Source: Corbicula japonica
Taxonomy: Eukaryota; Mollusca; Bivalvia; Venerida; Cyrenidae
Assembly: GCA_038501625.1 (NCBI GenBank)
Contig: JAZAYU010000203.1
Span: 620,001 to 684,000, forward strand
Direction: 5' to 3'
DNA: 64,000 nt
Made by a program: the position numbers and the translations under genes. Shown piece after piece: positions 45,038 through 57,886 of this stretch (the stretch's first letter is position 1; the number at the start of each line of letters is the position of its first letter). The notes beneath the pieces are model-generated. The model saw only the letters and a list, made by a program, of their open reading frames with translations. It was not told the origin of the DNA and did not search any database.

Positions 45038-45307
45038 CTAAAATAATACATAAAGTTAATTACGCTTATCAAAACGCCACTGAAATCTGCGGAACGTCAG
45101 TGTCAAATCAAATTGTGTTAATGCAACAGAGGTCACATTTTTTATCCGATTGTATTTAACCAGGTTTCAGAGTGACCAACTTCTTTGAATTGCCTGACAT
45201 CCATGTACAAATTTTCTTTGCGAATCCACCAATCCCGACAATTTTAATACATTTTCGCATGATAAGGTTGCAGTTAAAGTGTATTCTATTTGTGTAATAG
45301 ATTAAAA

Positions 45308-45440
45308 AGGTAACTTTGAAAGCCACTGAACACGACAACAATGAAAATATTGCAGGCTCGATTTGATCTAGCCTGTTTATAGGCAGTATTGGATATTATT
45401 GTCAGATTAACCCTATTCCATGTTCGGAATGAAAGTGAAC
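45308..45440 (+). repeat. Dispersed repeat family X fragment
   Basis: AACTTTGAAAGCCACTGAACACGACAA, the hairpin region (GGCTCGATTTGATCTAGCCTG) and CCATGTTC identify it. It lies just upstream of glycosyltransferase A. Confidence 0.65.
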
Positions 45441-45485
45441 ACTTATAATAAATGGAAAGTAATTCTCACTTAATATGTTTCATTA

Positions 45486-45725
45486 TAATTTGAAAAAGCG
45501 AAGTATGCATATCAGGAATGACAACATCCAGGGCTGAAGGTTATTAAACTGAGATTGGAAACCAGTCTCAAATGTCAAGCATTTGATTGGCTGAAATGGC
45601 GACTGGTTTCCATGCTCAGTTTTATAACCTTGGGCACAGAAAACACAGCCCCACTCAGCCAACAAGTAGAGAGGAAAAATGTGGGTAATGAAATGATCAA
45701 TTTCAAAATAGACACCACAAACAAG
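45486..45725 (-). mobile_element. Naiad 3' terminal fragment split by a MITE
   Basis: The terminal AAGTATGCATATCAGGAATG end and AACACAGCCCCACTCAGCC to GACACCACAAACAA belong to one Naiad tail, separated by the 105 bp insertion at 45532-45636. Confidence 0.7.
45532..45636. mobile_element. 105 bp MITE with CAG target duplication
   Basis: Arms of about 36 bp (AAGGTTATTAAACTGAG..., GGAAACCAGTC) are repeated in inverse. CAG flanks both sides (45529-45531, 45637-45639), and removing it restores the Naiad tail phrase CATCCAGAAAACACAG. A CWG triplet duplication fits PIF/Harbinger MITEs. Confidence 0.75.
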
Positions 45726-46074
45726 AACTGTTCTTAAATGCAATGCTTTCTCGCATTGTGGTATCTAATGTTGCATTTAGTACTAACCCTGTTTGTTTTA
45801 TCGGATCAAAACTAAACTGATACAAGCTCCTTTCAGTTTGTGTTGTTATTAAAATTCAAAATACATAAAACTAGTTTTAAAACGCCTTGTGAATGTATAA
45901 GAAAATTGGATAAAAATGTTTCACATATCATATATAACAAAACAGTTTGATTTTAATGACCAATAATTATAACAGTGAAGATCGAATTTCGTTATGAAGG
46001 TTGGATATGAGCTCATTCACTAAGGCATCTTGTGCTCCATTGTTCACAAGAGAACCCTAACCATAATCCTACAT

Positions 46075-46290
46075 AAGAAGCAAGTTTGAGGTTGGTTAAC
46101 CCTAGAACTTTAATTATAGCAGTTCAAAGTTGTTTTGCCACTAACCGTTCCACAGTGATTACCCTTTGGGTTCTCAATTTGTAAATTGTTTTATTAGCCC
46201 ATGTTCTGTTTTCCTCTCTGCTTTTTAGCTGTGTTGGGAGGCTGCGTTTTCTGAACGTTGATTAACCTTATATGCTTTTTCCCACACATC
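46075..46290 (+). mobile_element. Naiad 3' UTR/terminal fragment, diverged
   Basis: AAGTTTGAGGTTGGTTAACCCTAGAAC, TTGCCACTAACCGTTCCACAG, CTCTCTGCTTTTTAGCTGTGTTGGGAGGCTG match the conserved end with many differences. Confidence 0.7.
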
Positions 46291-46584
46291 ATGCTATTAG
46301 TTATGATAAATGTATAAACATATAACACTGATAATATAATTTACCAACTTTAACTAATACCTTAACAAGAACAACAATGAAGGGTCATCCGAGGGTTTAT
46401 TTGTCCTAAAACTGCAGAAAAAAATAATACAACAGTAATATAATAACATTATACCTCATAACTTCAAGTTGCTGCTCCTACACCACAGAATTAATGTTTA
46501 GTGCTCTGAAATAAATAAATTGTACCAGAATGAGACAAAGGCGAAATAAATTGTAAAGGTAAAAATGTTCGGATTCATTCTATG

Positions 46585-46670
46585 AAATACATGAAAAGGG
46601 AATTTTGAAAGCCACCGAACAAAACACATATGAAAATATTGCAGGCCTGTTCATGGGCAATAATGTACAT
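46585..46670 (+). repeat. Dispersed repeat family X fragment
   Basis: GGGAATTTTGAAAGCCACCGAACA and ATATGAAAATATTGCAGGCCTGTTCATGG match the unit at 39.9-41.1 kb. Confidence 0.6.
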
Positions 46671-46985
46671 ACATATATTGTCATATACTGTCAACACCGC
46701 CTTAAAGTGATCAGTGCTGCATTTTTTACAATAGAGAGAGTATAATTTTTTATAGATGTAGTTACAGAATGTCATTGTTTTTGTTCTCTGTGCTAACATA
46801 AAATGAATGTGGGAGCTTCTTTTTCAAGTGTTGGATGCATATTCCGGTAATGGAGCACGGCCACGGGACTTTTCATGATTCAGTATTAGAGTTTTTAAAT
46901 TTATCACTCGAAGCGCTGGAATTTTCAGCATACTTCAACTTCTTAATTCGCCTTTTGTTTCATGCATGTGCTTACTCTCTTACAC

Positions 46986-47266
46986 TATCGGCTCATTTAA
47001 TTCACCTCTGTTATAGGCTGGGACTACTTTCAACTACTTTTACGTTAACTCAAAAAATAGGTTTCCAATTACATTTAAAATTGCTTGGGTTTCTTTGGTT
47101 TGAATGAAAAATATTGAAGATATCTGCCATTTATTTAACCACAAGCTTTCATATTCATAATTATGACAAAATAAGGCTCGATAGTTATGTCAAAAGTCTT
47201 GACATTGAACCTTTCGCAGAGATCTAAAGTGAGTGTAAGGAACGACAACTCTGCGAAGGAGATTGG
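46986..47266 (+). repeat. Dispersed repeat, second copy
   Basis: Counterpart of 38669-38951, ending in AACGACAACTCTGCGAAGGAG. Confidence 0.75.
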
Positions 47267-47284
47267 CATGTGCTTATCAGGCAG

Positions 47285-47460
47285 TCTACCTCAGAGCGAT
47301 TCTCGTGTTTCATAAGGTTTGAGACTGAAACGAGAGGTTAACACGCGTAACCCCGTAACAACAGTTACCAACATTCTATCTTAGAGCAATTCTCATGTTT
47401 CACAAGGCTTGAGATTGAAACGAGAGGTTAATACGCGTAACCCCTTAACAACAGTTAAAC
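47285..47460. repeat. ~90 bp tandem duplication
   Basis: TTGAGACTGAAACGAGAGGTTAACACGCGTAACCCC... occurs twice, near 47318 and 47408, with small differences. Confidence 0.85.
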
Positions 47461-47794
47461 GTTTTTCTTTGTACCAACTACAATGAAGAATAAATGATCA
47501 TTAGTTTTCAAAACTACATGTCTTAGTTACAATGCTAACGTGCTCTCGATTCTAAATCCGTTTCATTTTTTAAGTGAACATAATTGTTAATTTTTGGTAA
47601 TATTCAATGCCTAATTTTTCGTTGCCACGTCTAGATATTACTTGAAATACGATATTATCATGAATATTTCTGAAAGAACTTAAAACACGACATGTAATGT
47701 AATGTTTCAACTGAAAAATCTAAATATTTACCTAGGTCTGCATGGAACGATTTATCAATATTTAATAGAAGTCAAATAGAGAACTGAATATGAA

Positions 47795-48830
47795 AAGACG
47801 AAAATAGAACATTGAAAGTCACCGAACACGACAAATAAACCGAAGGCTCGGTTTTATTAATCCTGACCATAGGCAGTAATAGAAATGAATATGAATGCCC
47901 ACACCGTCCGCTCCGGCTTGAGCGCAACTTAATATTTACACATATATGCCAAATTGCAAAAATAAAACTATCAACTTAATAATATCAACCAAAATATAAC
48001 TACTTGCCATGTCTTGATAGAATCGCTCCCTTTCGATGGCTTTCAACGTTCCCTTTTAATATATTTGATTTTTTATAAAGTCAAGAGATATTAATGTATA
48101 ACGGGAAAAGTTAATTAAGCAATTTGTATGCTTTTGATATTGTACTCATTTTCATCTCGTCGTCATAATTGTTCAGTTATTATAATAATTTGACATTTTT
48201 TTTACAATGAAGTCGATAAATGAACACCGAAATAGGCAATTTAAAATACAATTTATTAAGCCTGTTAATCACCTACATATTTACTACAGACATCATATAA
48301 CAATCAACATAAAGGCATTTTTATCAAATTTTAGGGACGGGTTGTGTAGATTTTCAAACTGCCTAGTTCCCATTTAAAGGATCTATGATAAATGTTAAAT
48401 GACTAACAATACGTAATTGTCAATTTGTTTTGATATTTCAATGTCACGAAGTAAAAAAATCATTAATACTAAATCATGACTAAGAGTTACATAGAAAATG
48501 TAATATTAGTTATAAGGCACAATAAACAAATATTGATCAATAATAACATACCGCCTAATACTAGTCTTTCATACATATATTTTCGGCGCAAAGATTGACG
48601 ACGATTTATTGGCGTCGCTTATATTTGGCTTCGTTTGAAATTGCGCATGAATTGTTGATCGCCAATCCAGGCAAAATTTAACCACCACAAAATATTATTC
48701 AACGTATACAGTATTGAATGTACATGAGCCTGTTTTAAAGGAGTAATGAAAATGCATATTTATGCCCACTCCGGCTAGCCTCTTGTTTAGCGCAACTTTT
48801 TATTTACACAGACTGTGCATTGATCTTAAC
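47795..48830. repeat. Scattered family X fragments
   Basis: 47795-47950 (plus), 48030-48060 (minus, TCGATGGCTTTCAACGTTCCC) and 48715-48810 (plus) carry pieces of the family X unit, separated by unrelated AT-rich sequence. Confidence 0.5.
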
Positions 48831-51500
48831 GGTCTTCAAAAAACCGACAAATAAAAAAATAATTAAATTTATAAAAAAGTATCATTTCTGTTCGAACAAT
48901 CATATTTCCTCATATATTTGTATTTATGGTTCTAATGTCATACATAATCTTTGTTTATATTCTTTGTTTTCAAATTTGATGTTTTCAAATTAGTATAAAT
49001 TTATATTTTATGTTGTCTTCGCCTTTTGAAAGACTTGCACTTGATGTATGACCAGCGCGTAGTATTGTTTCGTATTTTATATGTGGGGCGCTTTTACAAT
49101 ATGAAGGAAGTTATGTAAAAATCGCATTTCAGTGTCGATCGTTATCAAGGCACAAGTTTAACCATAGAGTTGAACATATAATAGACGATCCACGTCAAAA
49201 CTGATTTAAGATTAAACACGCAACTAATGGTAGGTTTATGTTAGAACGTCACTTATGAAAGGATCATCGGTACCCTTTATCTTAGCAAAAATACCTTCAA
49301 ATATATATACATACGTACAGTCATAAAAGGCTTATAACCTTCTATAACTATAGAAACTGAGTGATAGCAAAGATACTATTTCATTTACAGTTTTTAGTTT
49401 TCACTTCATCAAATAGCAATTATTTACTAATAATTTGAAGACATTATCCTTTTATTGTAAAAAAGCTATAACCGTTACGGTAATCTTTTAGTTGCGTACA
49501 AAAAGTAAAAAGTGGTATAAGTTGACAATATTTTTACCGCAGAGTCGACCTTTACTATCAGTCATTTTCTATATTTATTGTGCATCTAGAATGTCATAAA
49601 CCTTGATATATTTAAGAAGAAATTGCCATTTTTTATATTAAAATCTAAAACGGTAATCTTTTAGTTGCATACAAAAGTATAAAACTGGTACATGTATAAG
49701 TTGACAATAACTTTTATCGCAGAGGTGAACATTTAATGCAGGTCAAAACTGATTTAAGATTAAACACACAATTACTGGTAGGTTTATGGTAGAAGATCAG
49801 TTATGAAAATATCAGATTCTCTAAAGTTTTAGCTAAGCAAAAATACCTTCTAATATATACAAGGGCTTATGACCTCATAGAAGCACAATGGCTATGGAAA
49901 CTGACTTAGGGCAAAGATAAGTTATAGTTTTTAGTTATTTACTTCATTAAATATCAATAATTTACTAAACATTTCGAGAAATTGCCTTTAAAACTATTAT
50001 TTATTCAGTTACAGTACTGTGAACATTTAAGGTTACAAACGAAACGCACGATGCGCCATATACGGACGCAAGATACACGATATACGGACGCACGATACAC
50101 GATAGACGGACGCACTATACACGGTAAACGAACGATACACGATATTGCCAATTCATATAATTTGTGGACGAGATTTCTAAAAATTTGAAAATGTTTTCAA
50201 AATATAATATGAATGGTTGAAATTAAATCACATAAATTTGAATAAGCATGTAACTTAATCACGTTGCATGATAAAATTAAAAACGTTTTATGCACGATAC
50301 ACGATATACGGACGCACGATGCACGTTAAACGGACGCACGATACACGTTAGACGGACGCACGATATGCGATAGACGGACGCACGATAGACGCAAATTTTG
50401 TAACATTAAACGTTCAAAGTACTGTACATGCAAAACTTAATAACTGGTTTGAGGTTTGGACGGATAATTAATAGTCATTGTCAAACATGAACTATTGCAT
50501 GGTCGATAGCGTATGTATACAATGAGAATGAAAGCATTATAACCATATTACCTAGTTCGTCTTATATCACAAACACCTTTTCATTCGTCTATTTCTCGTA
50601 AGGTTTCAGAAAACAGTAGGCCTATCACCAGTACAGTTGTTCAGGCAGTAACAGATAGCTAAGCAGATTACCGCTGCACAGGTCTTTAAAAGTAGAAATT
50701 TCACCAACAAATCGATACTTTCCGACAGAGAAAAGTGTACACACTTCAAAACAGGTCATTCTTAAACATTCTGCGAGATCTGTCACGCACTAATCAGTAG
50801 CGGATAGCTTCGGGCAGTATGGGATAGGTAAATGAAGCTCACTGGGGGGCGTCTCAAACCAGCTCAAACATTGTGTATTGTTGATGAACAGGTATTGAAA
50901 CACATTCAAAGGTTTATCAAATAAAAACTTTCCCCTCTGATCTAAATTAAACCCAAAACCATTTGTTAACAGTAACAAAAGAAAATCCTAACACAATATG
51001 TCATTAAATTCTTTATTAAGAAAAATAATTGGCATTTTAAAATAAAACAAATCACAGAGAAATTAAATGGAATTAACAATATAATCACATCAAACGGTAT
51101 AAACATTTAGTTAATTTGTTGTCATATAAAAGTTTCATTATACTGATCATAATAAAATAACTGAACATGGTGGCCAATAACAAAACAACATATAACAACA
51201 CATATGCAAAAACTGAAATATATTTGAATTATGGTTATAAAAATGTTAACCTGAGAAATAGTAATGAGTACATGTAATAAAGATCTGCTGACTAGATCAT
51301 GTAAAATAAAAAAGTAAAATTTTAACTGGAACTATGTGTAGACAAAGATAACATTCTTCTAACACACTAAAGACTTAATGCTAAATGTAATGGAAACTAC
51401 TCTAACTAGATCATGTACTTTGAACACATAACCTGACCATTCACATATTATAATAATTACTGGTTCTTTATGTGCTTAACACTTCCTTCTGGCATAAAGA
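48830..51500. other. No gene; internal duplications and minisatellite
   Basis: AAAACTGATTTAAGATTAAACAC and the following ~250 bp occur near 49195 and again near 49744. CGGTAATCTTTTAGTTGC occurs near 49480 and 49651. Otherwise AT-rich with no coding signal. Confidence 0.5.
50046..50395. repeat. Interrupted ~20 bp minisatellite (ACGATACACGATA / GACGGACGC)
   Basis: Units such as ACGGACGCACGATACACGAT recur in two blocks, 50046-50150 and 50292-50395. They are separated by ~140 bp of unrelated AT-rich sequence. The motif is much richer in CG than its surroundings. Confidence 0.85.
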
Positions 51501-51507
51501 ATAGTGT

Positions 51508-52025
51508 CTAAGAAAACATCTTAACAGTTTTCTTCAAGTCTTCAACAACTAAAGTATAAAAACATGGAATCACAACTCCACCACCCTTTTCATTCGGTGC
51601 TGGCCAAGGAGAAAAACTGGGAACTGGATCACCAGTTGCAGTAGCATAGAATCTTCCTCTTCCTCCTTTGTCAAGGACAGTAGGGAAGCATGTGGCCAAA
51701 ATACGTGGCACATGGCTAATCGGTAACCCGGCAATATCTGACAGTAGTAAATTTCTTTGCTTATCAGTCACCATTCTATGAAATTTTTGGTCAAATGCTG
51801 ATAGTTCTGGTACCCATACAAGACAGGCATTATTGTCTGACATATTAGTGTACTCCTAGTCAACAATTAATTTTGTCTTTGGGGTAGTATCAGGAGGTCT
51901 TATCTTGAAAGCATGATACCCTTTGAATACAGAATCTAATGTGATAATTGCCATGCTGGTGGCTGATGAGAATTCATTGCTTACGGAACCTGAAGATGAG
52001 CCTGGTTCACTTGCTGATACCTGAA
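51508..52025 (-). pseudogene. Unrecognised exon-like ORF interrupted by one TAG
   Basis: After an acceptor-like TTTCAG near 52026, one frame runs VSASEPGSSSGS ... TLDSVFKGYHAFKIRPPDTTPKTK to TAG (51856-51858). It then continues in the same frame ACLVWVPELSAFDQKFHRM ... HVPRILATCFPTVLDKGGRG ... VIPCFYTLVVEDL to a stop at 51508. Composition is protein-like (mixed, few low-complexity runs), but I do not recognise the family. Either it is the last exon of a dead gene or unknown transposon, or the TAG is a sequence error or allele. No partner exon was identified upstream. Confidence 0.35.
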
Positions 52026-52049
52026 AGACATAATGTTGAAAATACAACT

Positions 52050-54295
52050 CAAACAGACAATATTTTCAGACAATTATGGTACCTTTATGAATTTTCACAG
52101 ACCTTTTTTTTATAAAAAAAACCCCACACAATTAAACATCTTGTTATTAAACACATAACCCAAACTGGATCCACCCCAGTATCAATATTAATAAACTAAT
52201 AAAGTACTTAAGGTATCATATCTACATTTTAACACACATGTATCATTACAAAATATCATATCTCCCTTTTAAACCTAACTTTAACAGCAATTTGACAGAT
52301 CATGTCTACTTTGAGATGACCCCACATATGTACATGTATGCAATCCGTTACTACCTGAAGCACGTGGTGATAATTTATACCTCTGTTCGCTGACACTGCA
52401 GAAATTGTAAACAAATGCTTTATGATAATGATAGAAGGTTTATTTATACACAAATCAAATCCCAAAAAGTGATACTTTACCAGCTATTGTTGTGAAACTT
52501 TGTCTTTCTTTTTTGTTAACCGTGTAAAAGCATCGTGTTGTTGTAAACTTCCGGTTTACCCGTTCCATTTGTTGTATTATATATACTTCATGCAAAAGTC
52601 AAAATCCAAAAAATATACATGTACGTGAAGGGGATAGTTCACTCTTCACGACGGGGTAATTGTTTATTTTTTTAATATAAAAAAAAAAGGGAAAGAGCAA
52701 GAAAACGGACACACTATCCGCTATACCCTGAAATCCGTTACTGCCTGAACAACTGTATCATAAAATCAAGATGTTCATCTGCGATACATCCTGCCGCTGG
52801 AGTCCTAATATAAACAAACTTTTTAAAGACACATTAAACACTGCACTGCACTGTTTTTTCGACTGTAATTCATACTCTTAATTGTTCTTGTTTACGTAGT
52901 ATTTCAGGTTATTTAAAGCATCTTTTTGTACTTTGCTGCTGTGACACGAAGATTACGTCATGTGTGAACATGCAGTAGAACATCTCGAAACGCAAATGCA
53001 TTTTAAAATAATTTTCGGATTTACTCGTTGCCCGGGTTTGCAATATCTGACTTTTTTTAAAATGCACAATATATTTTAATCGAAAATCACCATCGGTAGC
53101 ATACACGAAACTGAGTTTGCAATATAGAATGCTGATATATCATGTGTTTTCCTCTCGACACAATTATTGCAAAAGGTCACCGTAGTAATTGAGAATTAAT
53201 TTCCTACAATGAAAGATTTTGTTTAGAACACAAAGCAGGATTCTTTATCGCACAACCCCGTCTATAAAGGCTTTAATAACATTATATCGTAAATATTAAT
53301 AAGATTCCTTTAACCCTCGTTTGTGCTATGTTGAATCGGAAACGAAAACAACATTCATTAGTTTAACAAAAAGACAGGAACTTGAATAGTTTTAAACTGA
53401 TTGAATGTGGTTCGATAATTTGAAATATGACTCCTGCAATGTTAGCTATTGTATTTTCTATTGACTTGTTCCATTGTTTCATTGTTAAATAAACATTTTC
53501 TGACTTAACCAATCTGTTTTTATATATGATTAATTTGATAAAATTAGCTTATTTATTTATTTTCGAATTTTCATTTTTAACATTGATCTTAACAGCTAGA
53601 AACTTTAATAATAGTTTATCGCAATTTGATAAGTCATATTACATATATCCAATCAACAGTTAACAACTTACCTCCAAAACTAAATAGAATAAATCCTCAC
53701 AGAGTGTTCAATATTGTGCGTTTGTATTGTTTTTAATTTTAGATTGCAACAAAATGTTCTTACACTACAACTTGTCTTATATAACAAAAACATCTACCCT
53801 TATTGTTAACTGATAAAGGTTAGGCATATTCAATTGAATAAAGGAGCTAACTCACGCATTTAACCGTGTTCTAATGATCGTTTATATTTTAAAACACATG
53901 TTTTACGTTATACAAAGGCAGTAGAATTGTGAAAAGAATTTGCTCCACTGTATTTTATCACAATATTTGCTTTTGGTTAAAGCAAATAAAATCGTTTTGC
54001 CAATACGTATAGTATTACATAGTATTGACGTTTTCAAAGATGACTGATAATTAAAAGCACACTATTTCAACAGCCCTCAAACAAAACAATGGTTTGTGTT
54101 GCCATGGATTGGTAAATGTTTAAATGAATGACGTTTACAAAAAAACGACTTGTTCTTTCATATCCGGATAGTTATTTTGACATACGACGAAAATGATGGA
54201 AGAATTATACAAAAGCACATGTAAATAATGTCAATGTAATGTTTATTGTTTAGTTAGTTGATGAAGACGATGGCAATACAAAAAGAAAATACAAA
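52050..54295. other. No recognisable gene
   Basis: AT-rich sequence; none of the short frames looks like a protein, and no repeat was identified with confidence. Confidence 0.45.
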
Positions 54296-54296
54296 A

Positions 54297-54375
54297 AAGT
54301 GAAATGTGCATATCAGGAATGGCATTATCCAGCAGACGCAGCCTCCCCACACAGCCAAAAAGAAGAGAGGAAACT
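54297..54375 (-). mobile_element. Naiad 3' terminal scrap
   Basis: GTGAAATGTGCATATCAGGAATGGC... and CGCAGCCTCCCCACACAGCC are the terminal ~75 bp. The following 54395-54540 resembles, in inverse, the sequence near 8520-8600 upstream of copy 2. Confidence 0.65.
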
Positions 54376-54675
54376 ACATTTAAACATAACAGAAAGTCGA
54401 TGAACATGAAACCTTCAATGTGGAATATGAGAAATTTTGAATGGTTGGGGAGGGGTGTGAAAAGTGCATGTAAACAGCAATCCATGAGGGAGGAAAAGAT
54501 TATGATATTGATTGAATGTACGGGAATATAATGAACTTAAATTTAAATACAAAATACAACGAAGCAAGATGAACGCTTCTACTGTACTAACCATCCAAAG
54601 CACAGAAATGTTTTGATTTTTCGTATGGATTACGAGGTTTTCCATAATGCCGACTTTCATCTTTCCGTTTTAACA

Positions 54676-55330
54676 AAGTGAAATATGCATATCAATAATC
54701 GCCAAACTCAGAAAATAACAGCCTCCATATGCTGTAGGGTTACCGCATTCGAACGATCAGTGACATAACATTTTGCCACTTGGGGGGGGGGGGGGGGGGC
54801 TGTTAAACCAGGTTCTGGGGACGCACCAACCTCACACTTGCCCATACAGGTTCTAATATGAACGAAACGTATTTGTTGTCTTGGTGAAATAATTCCAACC
54901 CACACCAGCTCAACAATGTTACATGAAAAAGCACACATACATACAATATTTCAGTGTTTGTGGTTTCTTTAAAACACAATAAATGCAAATCTGATCTAAC
55001 CTGTTTGTGTTAACAGGGAAAAGTTTTGATAGACCCAGCTAAACCTTTCTGAAGTACAGGGTAACTGTAACTGACAGAAAAACTTCTTTTGATCTGGTAG
55101 TTCTTAAGAAGACCCTTTTACCAACTTTATCTTGCTTTCTGTATTTCTACACAAAGTATATCGTAATTTTTAGAAATGGGTGACAGAAATGAAAATTTCA
55201 CAGGTCCGCGGTCACGAAAAAAAATCGGTTTCGAACAAAATAGCAAAGCAAAAGGGCGGGTAATCAATGATCTTACCGAGATCAGAGCGCATGAATTCAA
55301 ATCAGCAAGAACATAATGAGAGCTGTCAAT
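54676..55330 (-). mobile_element. Naiad 3' UTR fragment with poly-G expansion and a ~290 bp interruption
   Basis: 54676-54950 carries the terminal end, the AACGATCAGTGACATAAC region and the GCACACATACATAC segment. 55236-55330 resumes with AGCAAAGCAAAAGGGCGGGTA and the TCAGCAAGAACATAATGA region. The intervening ~290 bp is foreign or diverged. The CACTGGGGGTTT site has become a run of 18 G (54782-54799). Confidence 0.7.
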
Positions 55331-56311
55331 GAAAAGATCCACTGAATGTTCAATATTAAGTACTCTTTGACAGGGAAAAAGATGATTTTAGAGAACATTA
55401 TACCGCTTGATAAGAGAATCGAACTCAAAATTTGATTTCTAAAAACCGCATGAGTGAACTGTCTTGTTGTAAGGCCTCATTATTGTCTCTGGGCAATTCA
55501 GAGGCATAATCCACTCAACCTTGTAATGTGAATAATGAAACTTACTGAATGGTGAATTGTTTTTTAAAGCGAAGTATTTTAAAGGTCTAAAACACAATTA
55601 TTGTGGTTCTTAATGTTCTTATGACAGTTTTGGTAACAATACTTAAAGGTGTTCTCTTGTCTTAATTTTACCAAAGCACGGTTATAGATCGTTACCTATG
55701 CATCATTTGACGTAAAGAACTCCTATTAAATATCGCGTTTTTGCAAAATCGGCCGGCATCGATGATCGTCGCCATGTTTGCTTACATGTCCATGTGCGGA
55801 CTTGTTGATGACGTCATTTACACACTTCCAGTTCGTATCATTTCCATATTGTTTTTTTTTAAATTCTTATCAATCTTAACTATAGAATATTCATATGACA
55901 ACGATATAACTGCATATAATTTTGAGAATGAATATTCAGAAATTGAAGTAGTCGAGATTGAAAAAAAATGAGCAGGCAAGCTTCCGATAGGGCAGATCTG
56001 TATATGTCGTAACAGCATTGTAATGACGTCATCTGACGGGAATGTATGCTGCAATTGAAAAGGGATCTAACCATCTGGAACCTCCGGTAAGTGGCGAGAT
56101 CTTGGCGAGATCTTGTAAGATTTAAGAATGCTGTTTTAACTGCAAGGCTGGTGCTATCCAGTAGCATAAATGATCGGTTAAACAATACTATGCAACCTTA
56201 ATTACGGACATCAGTTTCAGTTTTAATGAAGAGTCAGTTACGAAATTTGTGCGAGATAATGCAAGATTTATGCAACGTGCTATTGGTGCTCTTTCAACGG
56301 AAGAGATAGGA

Positions 56312-56484
56312 ACCTTTATGACCGGTTACGCAATGTAACGTAACCTAATCTCAGAACTTCCGTTTTAAATGACTTTGACAAAGATTTTAAAATACGCCAT
56401 ACTTAACATGATAACTGTACTAGTCATTTAAAACGGATGTGCTTAGATAAGGTACCGTAGCATTGCGTGACCAGTTATAAAAGT
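56312..56484. mobile_element. Imperfect ~63 bp inverted-repeat element (MITE-like)
   Basis: ACCTTTATGACCGGTTACGC ... CCGTTTTAAATGACT (left) matches the inverse of AGTCATTTAAAACGG ... GCGTGACCAGTTATAAAAGT (right) with about 80% apparent identity, around a ~45 bp centre. No clear target duplication. Confidence 0.65.
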
Positions 56485-56639
56485 CTGTATCAACTCAGAC
56501 ATCGATATTGTTTTAATCATTTAAAAAAAAGATCAAAATGTTTGAGAAAGAAAAAAATAGATTGTTTTTCTATGAATTAAATAAAAGAAAAGAATATTTG
56601 AACAAGTCAGTTTTAAGATATTATGTTATAGTTTTTCGG

Positions 56640-56945
56640 GCTTATTTTTGGTTAAGACAATTTGTACTTGTTTTGTGAAACGAGAACCTGTTGGGGCAAG
56701 TGTGAGGTTGGTGCACCCTAGAACCTGGTTTAAACCCCCAGTGGCAATTTGTTTTGCCACTGACCGTTCCAAGGCGGTATCCCCAAAGGTTCTCTTGTTT
56801 ATTAATTGTTTGTGGCGTCCTATTTGAATTGACATACATATATAAAACATGCGCTCTCTCTATCTTCCTCTCTTCTTTTTCGCTGCGTGGGGAGGCTGTG
56901 TTTTTTGAGTGCGGCGATTCCTGATATGCATATGTTGCTTTTTTA
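56640..56945 (+). mobile_element. Naiad 3' UTR and terminus (copy 6)
   Basis: It runs from TTTTTGGTTAAGACAATTTGTACTTG through GAACCTGTTGGGGCAAG, the CAGTGGCAA/TTGCCACTG hairpin and TGCGTGGGGAGGCTGTG to CCTGATATGCATATGTTGC. It gives a clean view of the family's 3' end in plus orientation. Confidence 0.85.
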
Positions 56946-56999
56946 CATGATATAAAATTTATCTTTCGTTATGTCGCGTGTTCTTTAATGTAGCAAACT

Positions 57000-57800
57000 A
57001 ATCACGGGACATAATCTGTTCTGCATAATATTGCTGTTAGAGAACAAACAAAAACAAACAAACAAAATATGCAAAGTATTACCTCGACGAATGTTCCTGT
57101 ATAATTATAGACCTATCTATTATCTTAATAGAAGAAATGAACACAATTGTATTAGAAGTTGCCAACATACAACTTATGCATAAAAGACTGTCACATCTAT
57201 AAGAAATAACACGTTTTTACCTGATTATCTCAATTATAAGTTGGGAGTAAGGCCATTACGTAGGTTTAGAGCTAGGGATATATTTTTCCAGAACGATTTT
57301 GCCGATTTTTCGGCCAAAATGCGTTTACTTCGTGATATGGATACACGATTTCCCTAAATTATAGGTATATGTTTGAATTCAGCGATCTAGCGCCTAACCC
57401 TTGCAATTGTTTATACCTTTCCAAAAGTCTAATTATTTTGATATAGAACATTTTATAGTTCAAGCTTGCACATGACCGTGTTTTGACACGTGTATCTGAT
57501 TGGCTCGTTTGCCCCGAAGAAGAGGGTGACATGTTAACAAAATTTGTGAAAAACTTAATTGACATAAGCGATTTGAGGTGACGTGATGGGACTAAATTAA
57601 CTTAATGTTTATTTAGTTTAGAAATAAATGATTTCAGATTGGCGCTTTAGACATTTGTCTTTGTGAACGATGTAATAATTTGAGCAATATTTATGATAGT
57701 GGATGAAAACATACGATACGCTTACATTATTATGTTTATTGTTCCTTTTTCTGCTACTTTTCGATACTTTCCCGCTTATAAAAACTGTTTTCATATTATG
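57000..57800. other. No recognisable gene
   Basis: AT-rich; no coding or repeat signal beyond short A/C runs near 57045. Confidence 0.45.
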
Positions 57801-57806
57801 AATGAT

Positions 57807-57886
57807 AGTGCCTCTACCTGGGAGCGAACCCGCACCGTCACGGCTACAGCGCCTAGCCCCGCAATTCAAACTGAGCTAACTGGGAC
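57807..57886 (-). repeat. tRNA-derived SINE head
   Basis: On the minus strand: GTCCCAGTTAGCTCAGTTTG (A-box region), GGCTAGGCGCTGTAGCC, then GTGCGGGTTCGCTCCC (B box GGTTCGNNNCC). It ends in AGGTAGAGGCACTA. It lacks a foldable full cloverleaf and matches the dispersed modules at 22.9 and 61.5 kb, so it is a SINE head and not a tRNA gene. Confidence 0.65.

Noticed and set aside
57807..57886. tRNA gene
   Set aside because: A and B boxes are visible but no proper cloverleaf forms, and the same modules are dispersed with a SINE body.
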